Assembly (NCBI GenBank): GCA_942491465.1
Contig: CALOBA010000032.1
Coordinates: forward strand, 1-64,000
Source: CALOBA01 sp942491465
GTDB lineage: Bacteria; Pseudomonadota; Gammaproteobacteria; Chromatiales; Chromatiaceae
Reading direction: 5' to 3'
DNA length: 64,000 nucleotides
A program made the translations under genes and the position numbers. This document shows positions 18,794-27,856 of this stretch, piece by piece (the first letter of the stretch is position 1; every line of letters starts with the position of its first letter). The notes under the pieces are model-generated. The model was not told where the DNA came from and ran no database searches. It saw nothing but the letters and a program-made list of their open reading frames with translations.

Positions 18794-19050
18794 GGGCGAT
18801 CAGCCCGGCTTTGCTCGCTCATCTTCGCCAAGCTCTGCTTGGCAACGTACGCCGAACGGACTTGTTGCGCGTCGTCGGTCCAGGGACGCAGAGCTTGCCG
18901 GTTAGGGTTCGCAGGCGACGCTTGAGCCTCGGAAAACAAGAGGCGCAGCCGGAAGCGAGGGGCGTTGTGGGCAACGCTTGGGCGATGTGGTTGTCTTCCG
19001 TGAGCAGATCGGTACCCTAGCGACGACAGCCGCCGAAATCGGAGATCAAC

Positions 19051-19239
19051 ATGCCTACCGCCGTCAGCAAACAGGAGGCGCACAAGCTCATCGACCAGCT
19101 TCCCGCGGATGCGACTTGGGAAGACCTGATGCGGGAGATCTATGTGCGCGCAGCGATCGAGAAAGGGCTGGCAGACAGCGGATCGGGGAGGACGAAAGCC
19201 GTCTCGGAGATTAGAGCGAAGTACGGCCTGACCGAGTGA
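19051..19239 (+). CDS. Small antitoxin of a RelBE/ParDE-type pair
   Basis: A 62-residue acidic-then-basic protein (MPTAVSKQEAHKLIDQLPAD, ending EIRAKYGLTE). It is encoded just before a ParE/RelE-type toxin, and its TGA overlaps that gene's GTG start (19236-19239), the usual antitoxin-first TA layout. Short antitoxins of this type bind the toxin with the C-terminal half. No clear DNA-binding motif can be read with confidence. The preceding 257 bp (18794-19050) hold no gene, only a perfect 7-bp hairpin GCCAAGC/GCTTGGC at 18827-18843. Confidence 0.7.
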   Translation: MPTAVSKQEAHKLIDQLPADATWEDLMREIYVRAAIEKGLADSGSGRTKAVSEIRAKYGLTE

Positions 19240-19529
19240 AGGTCCACTGGACTGCATCGGCGGAGGCGCATCTCGACGCGATCTACAGCTACATCGCGCA
19301 GGATTCGGAGACCTATGCCCTGCGGATGGTCGACCGCATCACCAAACGATCAGAGCAGATCGGGTCATTCCCGCTGTCGGGTCGGCGAGTGCCGGAATAC
19401 GATATCGATCAAATCCGGGAGGTGTTCTGCGGTCCATACCGGCTCGTCTACCATATCAAGTCAGACGGCGTCGATATTCTCGCGGTGCTTCATGGAGCAC
19501 AGCAGACACTCCAAGGCGACGAGGATTAG
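19236..19529 (+). CDS. RelE/ParE-type toxin
   Basis: A 97-residue protein of the RelE/ParE superfamily: VHWTASAEAHLDAIYSYIAQ at the N-terminus, SFPLSGRRVPEYD in the middle, and IREVFCGPYRLVYHIKSDGV with ILAVLHGAQ at the end are the standard landmarks. ParE members poison gyrase and RelE members cut mRNA at the ribosome; the sequence does not decide between them. It starts with GTG at 19236, sharing four bases with the antitoxin stop. The gene looks intact and lies between broken gene fragments. Confidence 0.85.
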   Translation: MKVHWTASAEAHLDAIYSYIAQDSETYALRMVDRITKRSEQIGSFPLSGRRVPEYDIDQIREVFCGPYRLVYHIKSDGVDILAVLHGAQQTLQGDED

Positions 19530-19583
19530 GCTGGGATCATGGAGCGTTGCACCAGCGGTTGCCTCAAAGGCAGAAGGGCCAGG

Positions 19584-19657
19584 TCTAGCATCGTAGCCTA
19601 CCTTCCAAGATCAAGAGGAAATGGTCCTGCTGACGGGGACGAGGTTACGATGCTAGA
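19584..19657. repeat. 74-bp inverted-repeat element
   Basis: TCTAGCATCGTA at 19584-19595 is the exact reverse complement of TACGATGCTAGA at 19646-19657. The interior (GAGGAAATGGTCCTGCTGAC at 19614) recurs as GAGGAAATCGTCCTGCTGAC at 28415, so at least half the element exists twice, each time between the conserved hypothetical relic and the kinase relic. It could fold into a hairpin or be a small non-autonomous element. Confidence 0.65.
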
Positions 19658-19682
19658 GACCTAACCCCAGCTCTGGGCCGTC

Positions 19683-20330
19683 ACCACAGCGCAAGCGGGC
19701 GCGCAGGCGCTCAAGATCGCCGTCGCCGACACCGGTTGCGGCATCCCGCCGGAGGTCATCGCGCGCGTCTTCGAGCCATTCTTCACCACCAAGCCATCGG
19801 GCAAGGGGAGCGGCCTCGGGTTGAGCATGGTCTATGGCTTCGTGCGCCAGTCCGGTGGGGATCTACGCATCGAGAGTGCCCCTGAACGCGGCACCACCAT
19901 GCGCATCACCCTGCCGGTCGCAGCCCAGACCGACGACGCGGCGGACCCGGCGGTGGCTTCGACCGCCGACACCATCGCCGTCGACTTGGCATCGCTGCCG
20001 CGGGGTGACGGGGAGACGATCCTGGTCGTCGATGACGACCCGGACCTGCTCGCCACCGCCGCCGACCAGCTCGCCGGCCTCGGCTACCGGATCATGCAGG
20101 CGAACAACGGTGTCGCCGCGCTGGATGCCCTGGAGCGCGAGCCCGCCATCCGCCTGCTCTACACGGACGTGGTCATGCCGCCACCCTGGGACGGCGTCGC
20201 CTTGGCTCGGGAGGCGCTGGCGCGACGGCCACGCCGCGCCGTGCTGTTCACCTCGGGGGAACATCGGCAGGTCATCGAACCGCCGGCCAAGCTGGACGCT
20301 CGGGGTGGCTTGGATGTCCGATCCGTCTAA
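19683..20330 (+). pseudogene. Hybrid sensor kinase remnant (HATPase C-terminus plus receiver), copy A
   Basis: The frame opens without a start in LKIAVADTGCGIPPEVIARV and runs FFTTKPSGKGSGLGLSMVYG, the N, G1, F and G2 boxes of a histidine-kinase ATPase domain. A receiver domain follows: ETILVVDDDPDLLATAADQL, the phosphoacceptor region LLYTDVVMPP, then RRAVLFTSGEH. The dimerisation and sensor parts are missing upstream and the receiver end looks abnormal (KLDARGGLDVRSV). An internal ATG at 19821 could express the receiver alone, but I read this as a truncated gene. A shorter copy lies at 29207-29540. Confidence 0.75.
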
Positions 20331-20339
20331 TATGCAGCC

Positions 20340-21855
20340 ATGAACCGCATCCTCCTCTGCTGGCTCGGCCGCACCGACCTGCGCGCCGTCGACGAACAGG
20401 CCCAAGTCGGCACCGGCCCCATCGCCCAGGCCCTGGCCACCGGCCGGTTTGCGCGCCTGGAGCTGCTCTGCGACTACCCGGCCGCCGAGGTCGAGCCCTA
20501 TCTGGACTGGCTGCGCGCCCGGACCGACGCGCAGATCCACCCGCACCCGGTCACGCTGCCCGGCCCGACGGACTTCGAGGCGATCTACCGCCATGCCCGG
20601 GATCTGGCGCAGCAGGTCAGCGCACAGGACGGCATCGACACCGACCGGCTGACCTTTCACTTGAGCCCCGGCACCCCGGCCATGGCCGCGGTCTGGATCA
20701 TCCTCGCCAAGACCCGCTTCCCGGCGGAGCTGATCGAGTCGTCCATCAAGCACGGCGTGCGCACGGCCTCGGTGCCGTTCCAGATCGCCGCCGACTTCAT
20801 CCCGGACCTGCTGCGCCGCCCGGACGCCGAGCTGACCCGACTCACCACCGGCCTGCCGCCCGCCGCGCCGGCCTTCGACGCCATCATCCACCAGAGCCCC
20901 GTCATGCAGCGCGTCGTCGCCCGCGCCCGCCGCGTCGCGCTGCGCTCCATCCCGGTCCTGATCGAGGGCGAGTCCGGCACCGGCAAGGAACTGCTCGCCC
21001 GCGCCATCCACCAGGCCAGCCCCCGGCGCGACGTGCCCGATGATCACCGTCAACTGCGGCGCCATCGCCCCGGAGCTGATCGAGTCCGAGCTGTTCGGCC
21101 ACGAAAAAGGCGCCTTCACCGGCGCCGCCAACGCGCGCCAGGGCGTCTTCGAGGCCGCCGACACCGGCACGCTGTTTCTGGACGAGGTCGGCGAGCTGCC
21201 CAAGCCCGCCCAGGTCCGCTTCCTGCGCGCGCTCCAGGAAGGCGAGATCACCCGCGTCGGCGCCACCCGGACGACCCGCGTCGACGTGCGGATCATCGCC
21301 GCCACCAACCGCAGCCTGACCCAAGAGGTCACCGAAGGCCGTTTCCGCGAAGACCTGTTCTACCGCCTCGCCGTCGCCGTCATCTCCCTGCCGCCGCTGC
21401 GCGAGCGCGATGGCGACGCCGCGCTGCTCATCGACCGGCTGCTCGACCAGGTCAACCAAGAAAGCACCACCGAGCCCGACTACCAGCCAAAGAAACTCTC
21501 CGTTACCGCAAGCAAGCTCCTGCTCGACCACCCCTGGCCCGGCAACATCCGCGAACTGCTGAACACCCTGCGCCGCGCCGCCGTCTGGACCCCGGGCGAC
21601 ATCATCGACACCGACGACGCTCGCGACGCTCTGCTGCCAGCCCCCAGCGCCCAACCGGGCCAAGACCCGGTTCTGGGCCAAGACATCCGTCAAGGCATTG
21701 ACCTCAATGGCATCATCGACCAGGTTGCGCGACACTACCTGGAGCAGGCCATGCAGCACACCGGCGGCAACAAGACCCGCGCCGCCAAACTGCTCGGCTT
21801 CGGCAACCCGACCACGCTGACCAACTGGCAGCGCTTGCACGGCGTCGAGCCCTGA
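20340..21855 (+). pseudogene. RtcR-like sigma-54-dependent activator with CARF-like sensor (copy 2), one frameshift
   Basis: A close relative of the activator at 6047. It begins with a clear ATG: MNRILLCWLGRTDLRAVDEQ, then FHLSPGTPAMAAVWIILAKT in the CARF-like sensor, and GESGTGKE (Walker A). At about 21029-21032 one extra C (GTGCCCGATGATC against GGCCGATGATC in copy 1) shifts the frame; the rest (MITVNCGAIAPELIES, GAFTGA, FLDEVGELP, FREDLFYRL, Fis HTH with GGNKTRAAKLLGFGN) reads on in the new frame from 21040 to 21855. With the C removed the protein would be about 504 residues. It may be a true recent frameshift or a base-calling error. The internal ATG at 21040 could yield an AAA-HTH fragment without Walker A. 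Confidence 0.85.
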
Positions 21856-21922
21856 AACAACGCGGCGGCCTCCTGAGCGAACCGACAACCCGACCACCCC
21901 GCCGACCAACCGGAACCCGACC

Positions 21923-22225
21923 ATGGCGACACTGGAGCTCAACCCCGACTTCGAACCGGTCCTGGAGCCCCTCGGTGCCGGCGCCGGCGACTTCTTCCTG
22001 GCCGCCGGTCTCTACCACGCGGGAAAGGTCAGCTTCGGCGCCGCCGCGGCCAAGGCCTGCCTCGGCTACGAAGAATTTCACTACCGGCTCAAGGAACACT
22101 TCGGCCACGGTTTCATCATCGACGACGAGACCGCGCGAGAAGACCTTGAGCTTGGCGCGAGCCTGGCCGATGGCGTCGCAAAGCTGCACCAGCGCCCGGA
22201 CAGGGAACACGGCCCGACGAAATGA
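21923..22225 (+). CDS. UPF0175 family protein after activator copy 2
   Basis: A 100-residue protein nearly the same as that at 7688: ATLELNPDFEPVLEPLGAGA, FFLAAGLYHAGKVSFGAAAA, FHYRLKEHFGHGFIIDDETA. It lies 67 bp after the activator, the same order and spacing as copy 1 (66 bp). Unlike copy 1, no DUF3368 toxin follows; a HicAB pair does. The retained link with the activator, despite loss of the PIN toxin, suggests that activator and UPF0175 protein act together or that only the front of the module was copied. The C-terminal tail (KLHQRPDREHGPTK) is longer than in copy 1. Confidence 0.8.
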   Translation: MATLELNPDFEPVLEPLGAGAGDFFLAAGLYHAGKVSFGAAAAKACLGYEEFHYRLKEHFGHGFIIDDETAREDLELGASLADGVAKLHQRPDREHGPTK

Positions 22226-22240
22226 CCTGTGACACGCCCG

Positions 22241-22495
22241 ATGAACGCCAGACACCGCAGAACGCTGCGGGCTATATTCTCTCGACCCACCTCCGGATCA
22301 GTGAAGTTCTCCGATATCGAAGCATTGGTCCGGGCTCTTGGCGGGGATGTGCGCGAAGGTGCCGGCTCCCGTGTCGCGATGCAGATCAACGATTCGGTGA
22401 AGCACGCCCACCGTCCCTATCCTGGCAAAGAGGCGAAGAAGTACCAGATCGAACAGATTAGGGCTTGGTTTTCTGAACAGGGTATCCAGCCATGA
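22241..22495 (+). CDS. hicA: HicA-type toxin
   Basis: An 84-residue protein with the double-stranded-RNA-binding-like HicA fold: KFSDIEALVRALGGDVREGA, GSRVAMQINDSVKHAHRPYP and the catalytic-type histidine region, then IRAWFSEQGIQ. HicA toxins cleave mRNA. The stop overlaps the HicB start (ATGA at 22492-22495), giving the toxin-first order usual for hicAB. ATG 22241 is preferred over the upstream ATG at 22229 because known HicA proteins start close to the first helix. It appears intact. Confidence 0.85.
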   Translation: MNARHRRTLRAIFSRPTSGSVKFSDIEALVRALGGDVREGAGSRVAMQINDSVKHAHRPYPGKEAKKYQIEQIRAWFSEQGIQP

Positions 22496-22830
22496 CAGCA
22501 AGAACACTCACCTACAAGGGCTACGTCGCCACCATCGAGTGCGATGAGCGGGACCACATCTACTGGGGCAAGGTCCTCGGCATGACCGATCGCATCACCT
22601 TCGAGGGCGAAACGCTGCAGGCACTCACCGACGACTTCCACAACGCGATCGACTTCTATCTGGCCGATTGCGCGCATACGGGCCGCACCCCGGAGCCACC
22701 GCCGACCGGCGATATCACGCTGCACCTCGACCCGGAAACCCACGGCGCCATACTGGCCGCGGCAACCGCAGCCGGGAAGGCGCCGGACCAATGGGCGGCG
22801 GAGCAGTTGGCGCAGGCCGCCGGACGCTGA
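22492..22830 (+). CDS. hicB: HicB-type antitoxin
   Basis: A 112-residue antitoxin. LTYKGYVATIECDERDHIYW and GKVLGMTDRITFEGETLQAL, with FHNAIDFYLADC, form the partly degraded RNase-H-like fold of HicB. The C-terminal third (DITLHLDPETHGAILAAATA) looks like a ribbon-helix-helix DNA-binding domain, which would let it repress the hicAB promoter. It is coupled to hicA by a 4-bp overlap. No frame damage is seen, so this TA module is probably active. Confidence 0.85.
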   Translation: MTARTLTYKGYVATIECDERDHIYWGKVLGMTDRITFEGETLQALTDDFHNAIDFYLADCAHTGRTPEPPPTGDITLHLDPETHGAILAAATAAGKAPDQWAAEQLAQAAGR

Positions 22831-22867
22831 GCCTGCGCAACCGAATCGACCATCGGACCGCCGAGCC

Positions 22868-23194
22868 ATGCCCCTAGCGAAAGCCTTCAAAGACACCGTC
22901 AAGGCCCGCGCCCAGACCGACGCGGCCTTCCGCGTCGCACTGCTGGAAGAGGCCCTCGACGCATTCGTCAACAACGACCTGGACACCGGCAAGCTGCTAC
23001 TGCGCGACTACGTCAACGCCACCGTCGGCTTCGAAGCCCTCGGCGCGCAGTTGCACAAGAGCCCCAAGAGCCTGATGCGCATGCTGAGCGCCGAGGGCAA
23101 CCCGCGTCTCGACAACCTGCTCGCAGTCATCGCTCAGCTCAAGGCAGCTGAGGGCGTCTCTCTCAGCGTCCGAGCCTGCGCCGACAAGCTATGA
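22868..23194 (+). CDS. HigA/antidote-like transcriptional regulator without adjacent toxin
   Basis: A 108-residue helical protein: FKDTVKARAQTDAAFRVALL, LLRDYVNATVGFEALGAQ, then the HTH-like LHKSPKSLMRMLSAEGNPR and NLLAVIAQLKAAEGVSL. It fits the addiction-module antidote proteins that usually follow a RelE-type toxin, but the gene before it is hicB and that after it is UPF0175, so it stands alone. A truncated second copy lies at 8676. It may be a solitary antitoxin that protects against toxins elsewhere, or what is left of a pair. Confidence 0.75.
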   Translation: MPLAKAFKDTVKARAQTDAAFRVALLEEALDAFVNNDLDTGKLLLRDYVNATVGFEALGAQLHKSPKSLMRMLSAEGNPRLDNLLAVIAQLKAAEGVSLSVRACADKL

Positions 23195-23266
23195 TCGTTT
23201 GCTACGATGCCGCTGATCCGTTCAGCATAGCGACCGAAGCGACACCCGCTGCCGAGAGCATCACCA

Positions 23267-23599
23267 ATGAGTCACACCCTATCGCTGGAGTATCTCGAGA
23301 ACCTGCCCGACGCCCTGCACATGAGCCGCGCCGAATTCGAGCAAGAGGCACGGCTGGCGATGGCCGCCAAGCTGTTCGAGACCGGCAAGCTGACGTCCGG
23401 ACAAGCCGCGCGGCTGGTCGGCATGGCGCGGGTCGCGTTTCTGAGCGAGCTGGGAAGGCTCGGCGTGTCGGCCATCCAGGTCGAGGCGGACGAGCTGGCG
23501 CAGGATCTTGCCGCCGTGGAGGCAGCCGCGGGTGATCATCGTCAACGAGCATCCAATGTCAGACCCCGCGACCATGCAGGTTGGCCATGCGCCGATTGA
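23267..23599 (+). CDS. UPF0175 family protein, altered C-terminus, PIN partner lost
   Basis: Residues 1-88 are a normal UPF0175 protein: LSLEYLENLPDALHMSRAEF, AAKLFETGKLTSGQAARLVG, FLSELGRLGVSAIQVEADEL. After DLAAVEAAAG the frame runs into unrelated sequence to a stop at 23599. In another frame at 23531, VIIVNEHP resembles the first residues of a DUF3368 toxin (VIIVNxSPL), so the toxin gene appears deleted just after its start and the antitoxin reading frame lost its own stop. This may be a solitary antitoxin. A further, more decayed copy is at 31418. Confidence 0.7.
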   Translation: MSHTLSLEYLENLPDALHMSRAEFEQEARLAMAAKLFETGKLTSGQAARLVGMARVAFLSELGRLGVSAIQVEADELAQDLAAVEAAAGDHRQRASNVRPRDHAGWPCAD

Positions 23600-23641
23600 C
23601 CTGATGGTCGCCGAGCCGTCACCACCCTATGCTCAGAGCCC

Positions 23642-24577
23642 ATGGACAACATCCCCTCACCCCACGACACCTTCTTCCGCGAGAGCTTCACCCGCCGCGA
23701 GGTCGCCTGCGACTTCCTGCGCTGTCAGCTCCCGGCGGCAGTGCTCACCGAGCTTGACCTGACGACGCTGGAGATCAGCAAAGACAGCTACGTCTCCGCC
23801 GACCTGCGCTCGGCGTACTCCGATCTGGTCTATCGGGTCGGCTACGGGGGCGAGGCATTGACGGTCTACCTGCTGTTCGAGCACAAGAGCTGGGCCGAGC
23901 ACTGGACGGCGCTCCAGCTCATGCGCTACATCGCAGCCGAAGGCGACCAACACCGCAAGCAGCACGCGAAGTCCCGGCACCTGCCGCCGGTCTATCCGCT
24001 GGTGATCTATCATGGCGACCGACCGTGGACGGCTCCGACGGACTTCCAGGGGCTGGTCAAGCCGCTGCCGGAGTCGATGAAGCCGTACGTGCCGAGCTTC
24101 GGCTACCAGTTGGTGGACCTGTCAGGCCCGAGCGATGCCGAGATCAAGGGTCGAGTGCTGACACGTCTCGTCCAGCTCGCCATGCGTTGGGTCTTCGACG
24201 CCCAGCCCGTCGAGCGGCTGCGCGAGCTGTTGGCGCTGATCGAACAGATCGAAGACCGAGACACCGCGGTCGAAGTGCTGGAATCCCTGCTGCGCTACTT
24301 CGTCCAAGGCACCCAGCGGGTCGACGAGCCCACCGTCCGCGCACTGCTGCAACAGACATCCAATGGAGATCCGATCATGCAAACCTTTATCGACCGTTAC
24401 ATCGAGCAGGGCCAACGCCAAGGCGAGGCAACCGCCGTGCTGCGCCTGATCGAGCGCAAATTCGGCCCGCCGAGCGAGTCCGTGCGCGAGCAGGTGCTCG
24501 CCGCCGACAGCGAGACCCTGTTGGAATGGCTCGACCGCATCCTCGTCGCCGAGTCCGTGGATGCGGTGTTGCATTGA
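23642..24577 (+). CDS. Rpn family recombination-promoting nuclease / putative transposase
   Basis: A 311-residue protein of the Rpn (YhgA-like) family: DNIPSPHDTFFRESFTRREV at the N-terminus, then the PD-(D/E)xK nuclease core SAYSDLVYRVGYGG and VYLLFEHKSW (acidic residue and ExK), and PLVIYHGDRPW. The C-terminal part (QGEATAVLRLIERKFGPPSE, LEWLDRILVAESVDAVL) fits DUF4351. Rpn proteins in E. coli are DNA endonucleases that raise recombination and form part of a defence-like system; the older transposase label comes from similarity only. The gene is complete with no frame damage. Confidence 0.85.
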   Translation: MDNIPSPHDTFFRESFTRREVACDFLRCQLPAAVLTELDLTTLEISKDSYVSADLRSAYSDLVYRVGYGGEALTVYLLFEHKSWAEHWTALQLMRYIAAEGDQHRKQHAKSRHLPPVYPLVIYHGDRPWTAPTDFQGLVKPLPESMKPYVPSFGYQLVDLSGPSDAEIKGRVLTRLVQLAMRWVFDAQPVERLRELLALIEQIEDRDTAVEVLESLLRYFVQGTQRVDEPTVRALLQQTSNGDPIMQTFIDRYIEQGQRQGEATAVLRLIERKFGPPSESVREQVLAADSETLLEWLDRILVAESVDAVLH

Positions 24578-24901
24578 GGTCCGGGGCGAACCGTCTGGCC
24601 AGCCGACGTTGACGCACCGGTCAACTGGAGCATTCGGGGATTGACCCAAGCCTAGGGTGGAGCGCGATCCCGGTTTCCGGCAGTGACGTGGTGGCGGATC
24701 GCCCGATTGGGCATCCGCCCTACCAGTTCCCCTCATGAGTGCGTGGACGCCCGGCATCCACTGGGTGCGGTGAAACCGACGTCCTTGCCACCAACCGCCA
24801 GAAGGCACGCGACTATAATCCCCCGGTCGATGCTAGGACACCGACGCGAGCCGTCGCGTGCGTGCCAACCCGTCGCCAACCTACGCAACCAGGGAGCCGT
24901 C

Positions 24902-27721
24902 ATGGAATCTCCGCAAGGTCTCTTCAACCTGCTCGCCGGGCTCGCCGTCATGCTCGGCCTCGTCTACTGCTTCGCCGGCTTCCGCATTCGGCGCTTCATC
25001 CTCGCCGTCCCCGGCTACATCGCCGGCGCGGTCGTCCTCGGCGCCATTGCCTACCTGCTCTCGCAACAGATGTGGGTTGCCGTGCTGGCCGGCATCTTCG
25101 CCGGCGGCCCCATCGGCGCGAGCATCGTACTGGCCCTGTACAACGTCAAGGTCTTCGCCATCGGCCTATTGCTCGGCGCCGTCATCGACGTAGCGCTGTA
25201 CCTCATCACCGACGGGCAGATCGAGCCCGCCGTGTTGCTGATCATCCCCATCGTCACCGGCGTCCTGGCGCTGGTCTACGACAAGTGGATCATCGTCGCC
25301 GGCACCGCCTTCGGCGGCGCTGGCCTGGCCGTTGGCGGCATCGCCTACTTCGCGTTCGGCGGTGTCGGGCCAGCGGCGCTGTTTGCGTTGATGGAGGGCG
25401 ATCCGAGCCTGCTCGCGGCGACGCTCGTGGGCTGGTTGGTGCTCGGCTTGTCCGGGGTGATCGTGCAATACCAGTCGCTCAAGCCGCGGGACGACGGGGA
25501 TTGGTGGGGTGGATCCGGCGGTGATACCGAGCAGGGCTCCAGCCGTTCCGTCAGGCCGGAATCGCGTGATCAAGGACGTTCATCAGGCCAATCTCAGCTC
25601 AGCGCATCACCACGGATTCGCCGACAGGCATTGACGGGGCATAGCGAGGTAAGCGCCATCATTTGGGACCCGCATGGTCGTTGGTTCGCTACCGATGGCA
25701 AGCACGGCGAGGTCTATCTATGGGATCCGCAAACCGGTCGCCCGATGCTCCAGCTTTGGGGAGGTCGTGACTGCTCACGAGACAAGACCAGCCTGGCGGT
25801 GGCGCAGGACGGGAGCTGGATCGCAGCCAAATCGGGGGGCAATAGGTCGTGGTTCTGGGATACCGCGACGGGCCGTTTACTGGCCACCCCCGATACCGAG
25901 CCCTCCGATGATCTATGTCCGCTTGCCATTGATTCTTCAGGAGAGCTGTGGAATCGGACGACCTGGGTGGAAATCAGCTGCCGAGAGTATTGGGCATCGT
26001 CCGGTAATGCGGCTGATCCTAACCGTAGATGGGTTGCTTCGAGAGAGAACAAAGGTAGGATCGCCATTCGCGATATGCGCAACGGGCGCCGCCTGAAAGA
26101 ACTGACTTCAGGGAGAGACGTTATGTTTCATGAGCTGATCGCTTCCGGCGATGGACGATGGCTTGTCTCCCGCGAAGCGTTTCACCTCGATTTCTGGCTT
26201 GTTGACGGGCCGCGTTCTGCGCCAAGCCCCCGCTTTGAAGGCACCTCTGCGGTTAAGTATCAGTATGCCGGGACCCGTGTTGGCCAACGCCGCTTTGCGG
26301 TTGCGAGTGCCAGAAAGGATCGCGAAGGCACTTCCTTAGAGCTATGGGGGCTGTCAGACTATCCGGAGCTGCTATGGCAGAAGAAGTTTCCGTCAAGAGA
26401 GTATCCTCGTCCTATTACCGCAGCACCAAACGGGCATTGGATTGCATGCTTGTCGGGCAGTATCGAGATTTTTGATACAGCATCGGGGCAGCTGATGCGC
26501 AGCTTTCCCGGCAACAGCGATAATGGCTATCCGACAGCGGGCTCCGCATCCCCGGACGGGAGAGCGCTGGCAGGCGCGTTTGAGGATGGCTCGGTTGCGC
26601 TTTTCGATGTCGAAACGGGGAACACGCGTCACCGTCACCTTATGCCTGCCCATCAGCGCAGGCTAAAAGTGTTAGAGATGGCCGCAGACGGGAATTGGTT
26701 GGCCGCGGGAGGAGACTCGGGTGCTGTCCACTTATGGGAGCCTGCTACTGGTCGATTGATTAAATCGATTGCGGGGTGGTCAGGCGCGCGCAACGTCGGT
26801 GGAGTCGTCGCCATGGCTGCGCCAAGAGAAGGTTCTTGGCTGGCAACAGTGCATCGAGGGACCGGCCAAATTGCCGTCTTGGATATGCCGAGCGGACACC
26901 AGCGGCAAACGATCGAGTTCACCCGAATGCACAACGCCGGACGCGAGGTAAGGCTCGCTTGCACGCAGGACTGCCAGCATTTGGTTGTCGCCCACGACGA
27001 TAATCGCTACCTCCATTTGTTCAATTATCTCAGCGGTAAGCGGGAATCCACCGACAGCATTTTCGATGCTGGGGGTATAAGTAGAGACTTTTACTGTTGG
27101 CTCCACGCTGCCATACACCGACCTCTGGCGTCCGGATTTCTGTATGAGGATCTTTGCATCTGGAGGTCTTTTCATCAGCGGATGACGGGGCCGCTGTACG
27201 ACAGTTTTTTACAGTCATGGATCAGGCCGCTTGGCCGGATTCTCAGTATTCCGTTTCATATCCTACGAGAAATGCGGTTGCTGCCCGCCAAGGCTCCCCT
27301 TTCCGGAATCGCCCCATCACGTGATGCAACCTGGCTCGCCGCCCCCGGCGGTTCCGAAGGCATCCTGGTCCGCAACCGACACACCGGCAAAGAGTTGCAT
27401 AGACTGCATGGCCACGAAGGGTCAGTCAATTCGCTGGCGGTCCATCCCAACGGACGCTGGCTCTTCTCGGCCGGCGACGATGGCATCATCCGCCGCTGGG
27501 ACATGTCGCGTCTACCGGCCAAACCGGTCTGCGACCTCGCCATGGAGGCCCTACCGGACGACGACTGGGTCGTTTGGAAGGTCAATCCGGATGACCCGGA
27601 AGACCGGTACTGGACCGACTACAGCCCCGGCGCCAAGCGCTGGCTCGGCTGGCACGCGCCGGTGGCGGGCACGGACCGCTGGGCGCATCAGCCGATGGAT
27701 GCGTTTCCCGATGTGCGTTGA
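24902..27721 (+). CDS. Membrane protein with DUF4203-like N-terminus and WD40 propeller
   Basis: A 939-residue fusion. Residues 1-195 hold about seven hydrophobic segments (LFNLLAGLAVMLGLVYCFAG, ILAVPGYIAGAVVLGAIAYL, FAIGLLLGAVIDVALYLI, LAATLVGWLVLGLSG) in the pattern of DUF4203/TMEM198-like proteins. A hydrophilic linker (200-240) leads into WD40-like blades: LTGHSEVSAIIWDPHGRWFA with VYLWDPQTGRP first, and LHGHEGSVNSLAVHPNGRWL with GIIRRWDMS last; blades between are divergent. The propeller probably faces the cytoplasm as a docking platform. ATG 24902 is preferred over upstream starts because the membrane domain begins there. Central blades have lower G+C than the ends, suggesting mixed origin. 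Confidence 0.75.
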   Translation: MESPQGLFNLLAGLAVMLGLVYCFAGFRIRRFILAVPGYIAGAVVLGAIAYLLSQQMWVAVLAGIFAGGPIGASIVLALYNVKVFAIGLLLGAVIDVALYLITDGQIEPAVLLIIPIVTGVLALVYDKWIIVAGTAFGGAGLAVGGIAYFAFGGVGPAALFALMEGDPSLLAATLVGWLVLGLSGVIVQYQSLKPRDDGDWWGGSGGDTEQGSSRSVRPESRDQGRSSGQSQLSASPRIRRQALTGHSEVSAIIWDPHGRWFATDGKHGEVYLWDPQTGRPMLQLWGGRDCSRDKTSLAVAQDGSWIAAKSGGNRSWFWDTATGRLLATPDTEPSDDLCPLAIDSSGELWNRTTWVEISCREYWASSGNAADPNRRWVASRENKGRIAIRDMRNGRRLKELTSGRDVMFHELIASGDGRWLVSREAFHLDFWLVDGPRSAPSPRFEGTSAVKYQYAGTRVGQRRFAVASARKDREGTSLELWGLSDYPELLWQKKFPSREYPRPITAAPNGHWIACLSGSIEIFDTASGQLMRSFPGNSDNGYPTAGSASPDGRALAGAFEDGSVALFDVETGNTRHRHLMPAHQRRLKVLEMAADGNWLAAGGDSGAVHLWEPATGRLIKSIAGWSGARNVGGVVAMAAPREGSWLATVHRGTGQIAVLDMPSGHQRQTIEFTRMHNAGREVRLACTQDCQHLVVAHDDNRYLHLFNYLSGKRESTDSIFDAGGISRDFYCWLHAAIHRPLASGFLYEDLCIWRSFHQRMTGPLYDSFLQSWIRPLGRILSIPFHILREMRLLPAKAPLSGIAPSRDATWLAAPGGSEGILVRNRHTGKELHRLHGHEGSVNSLAVHPNGRWLFSAGDDGIIRRWDMSRLPAKPVCDLAMEALPDDDWVVWKVNPDDPEDRYWTDYSPGAKRWLGWHAPVAGTDRWAHQPMDAFPDVR

Positions 27722-27856
27722 GCGGGCGGTCGGCTGGGCCGACGCGGGGAGCGCAGAGAGTGGATGCCCCGTAGGCTTTTCGGCCCTTCGTCCCCGCATC
27801 CGAATTCATGTTCACTGGGCTCTGGCGCCCTGTCGAGTTCCGGGCCGCCCCAGCGC

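Noticed and set aside
19863..21942. Long minus-strand open frames opposite the kinase relic and activator copy 2
   Set aside because: They mirror conserved AAA+ motifs on the plus strand and appear in the same form opposite copy 1, as expected of shadows.
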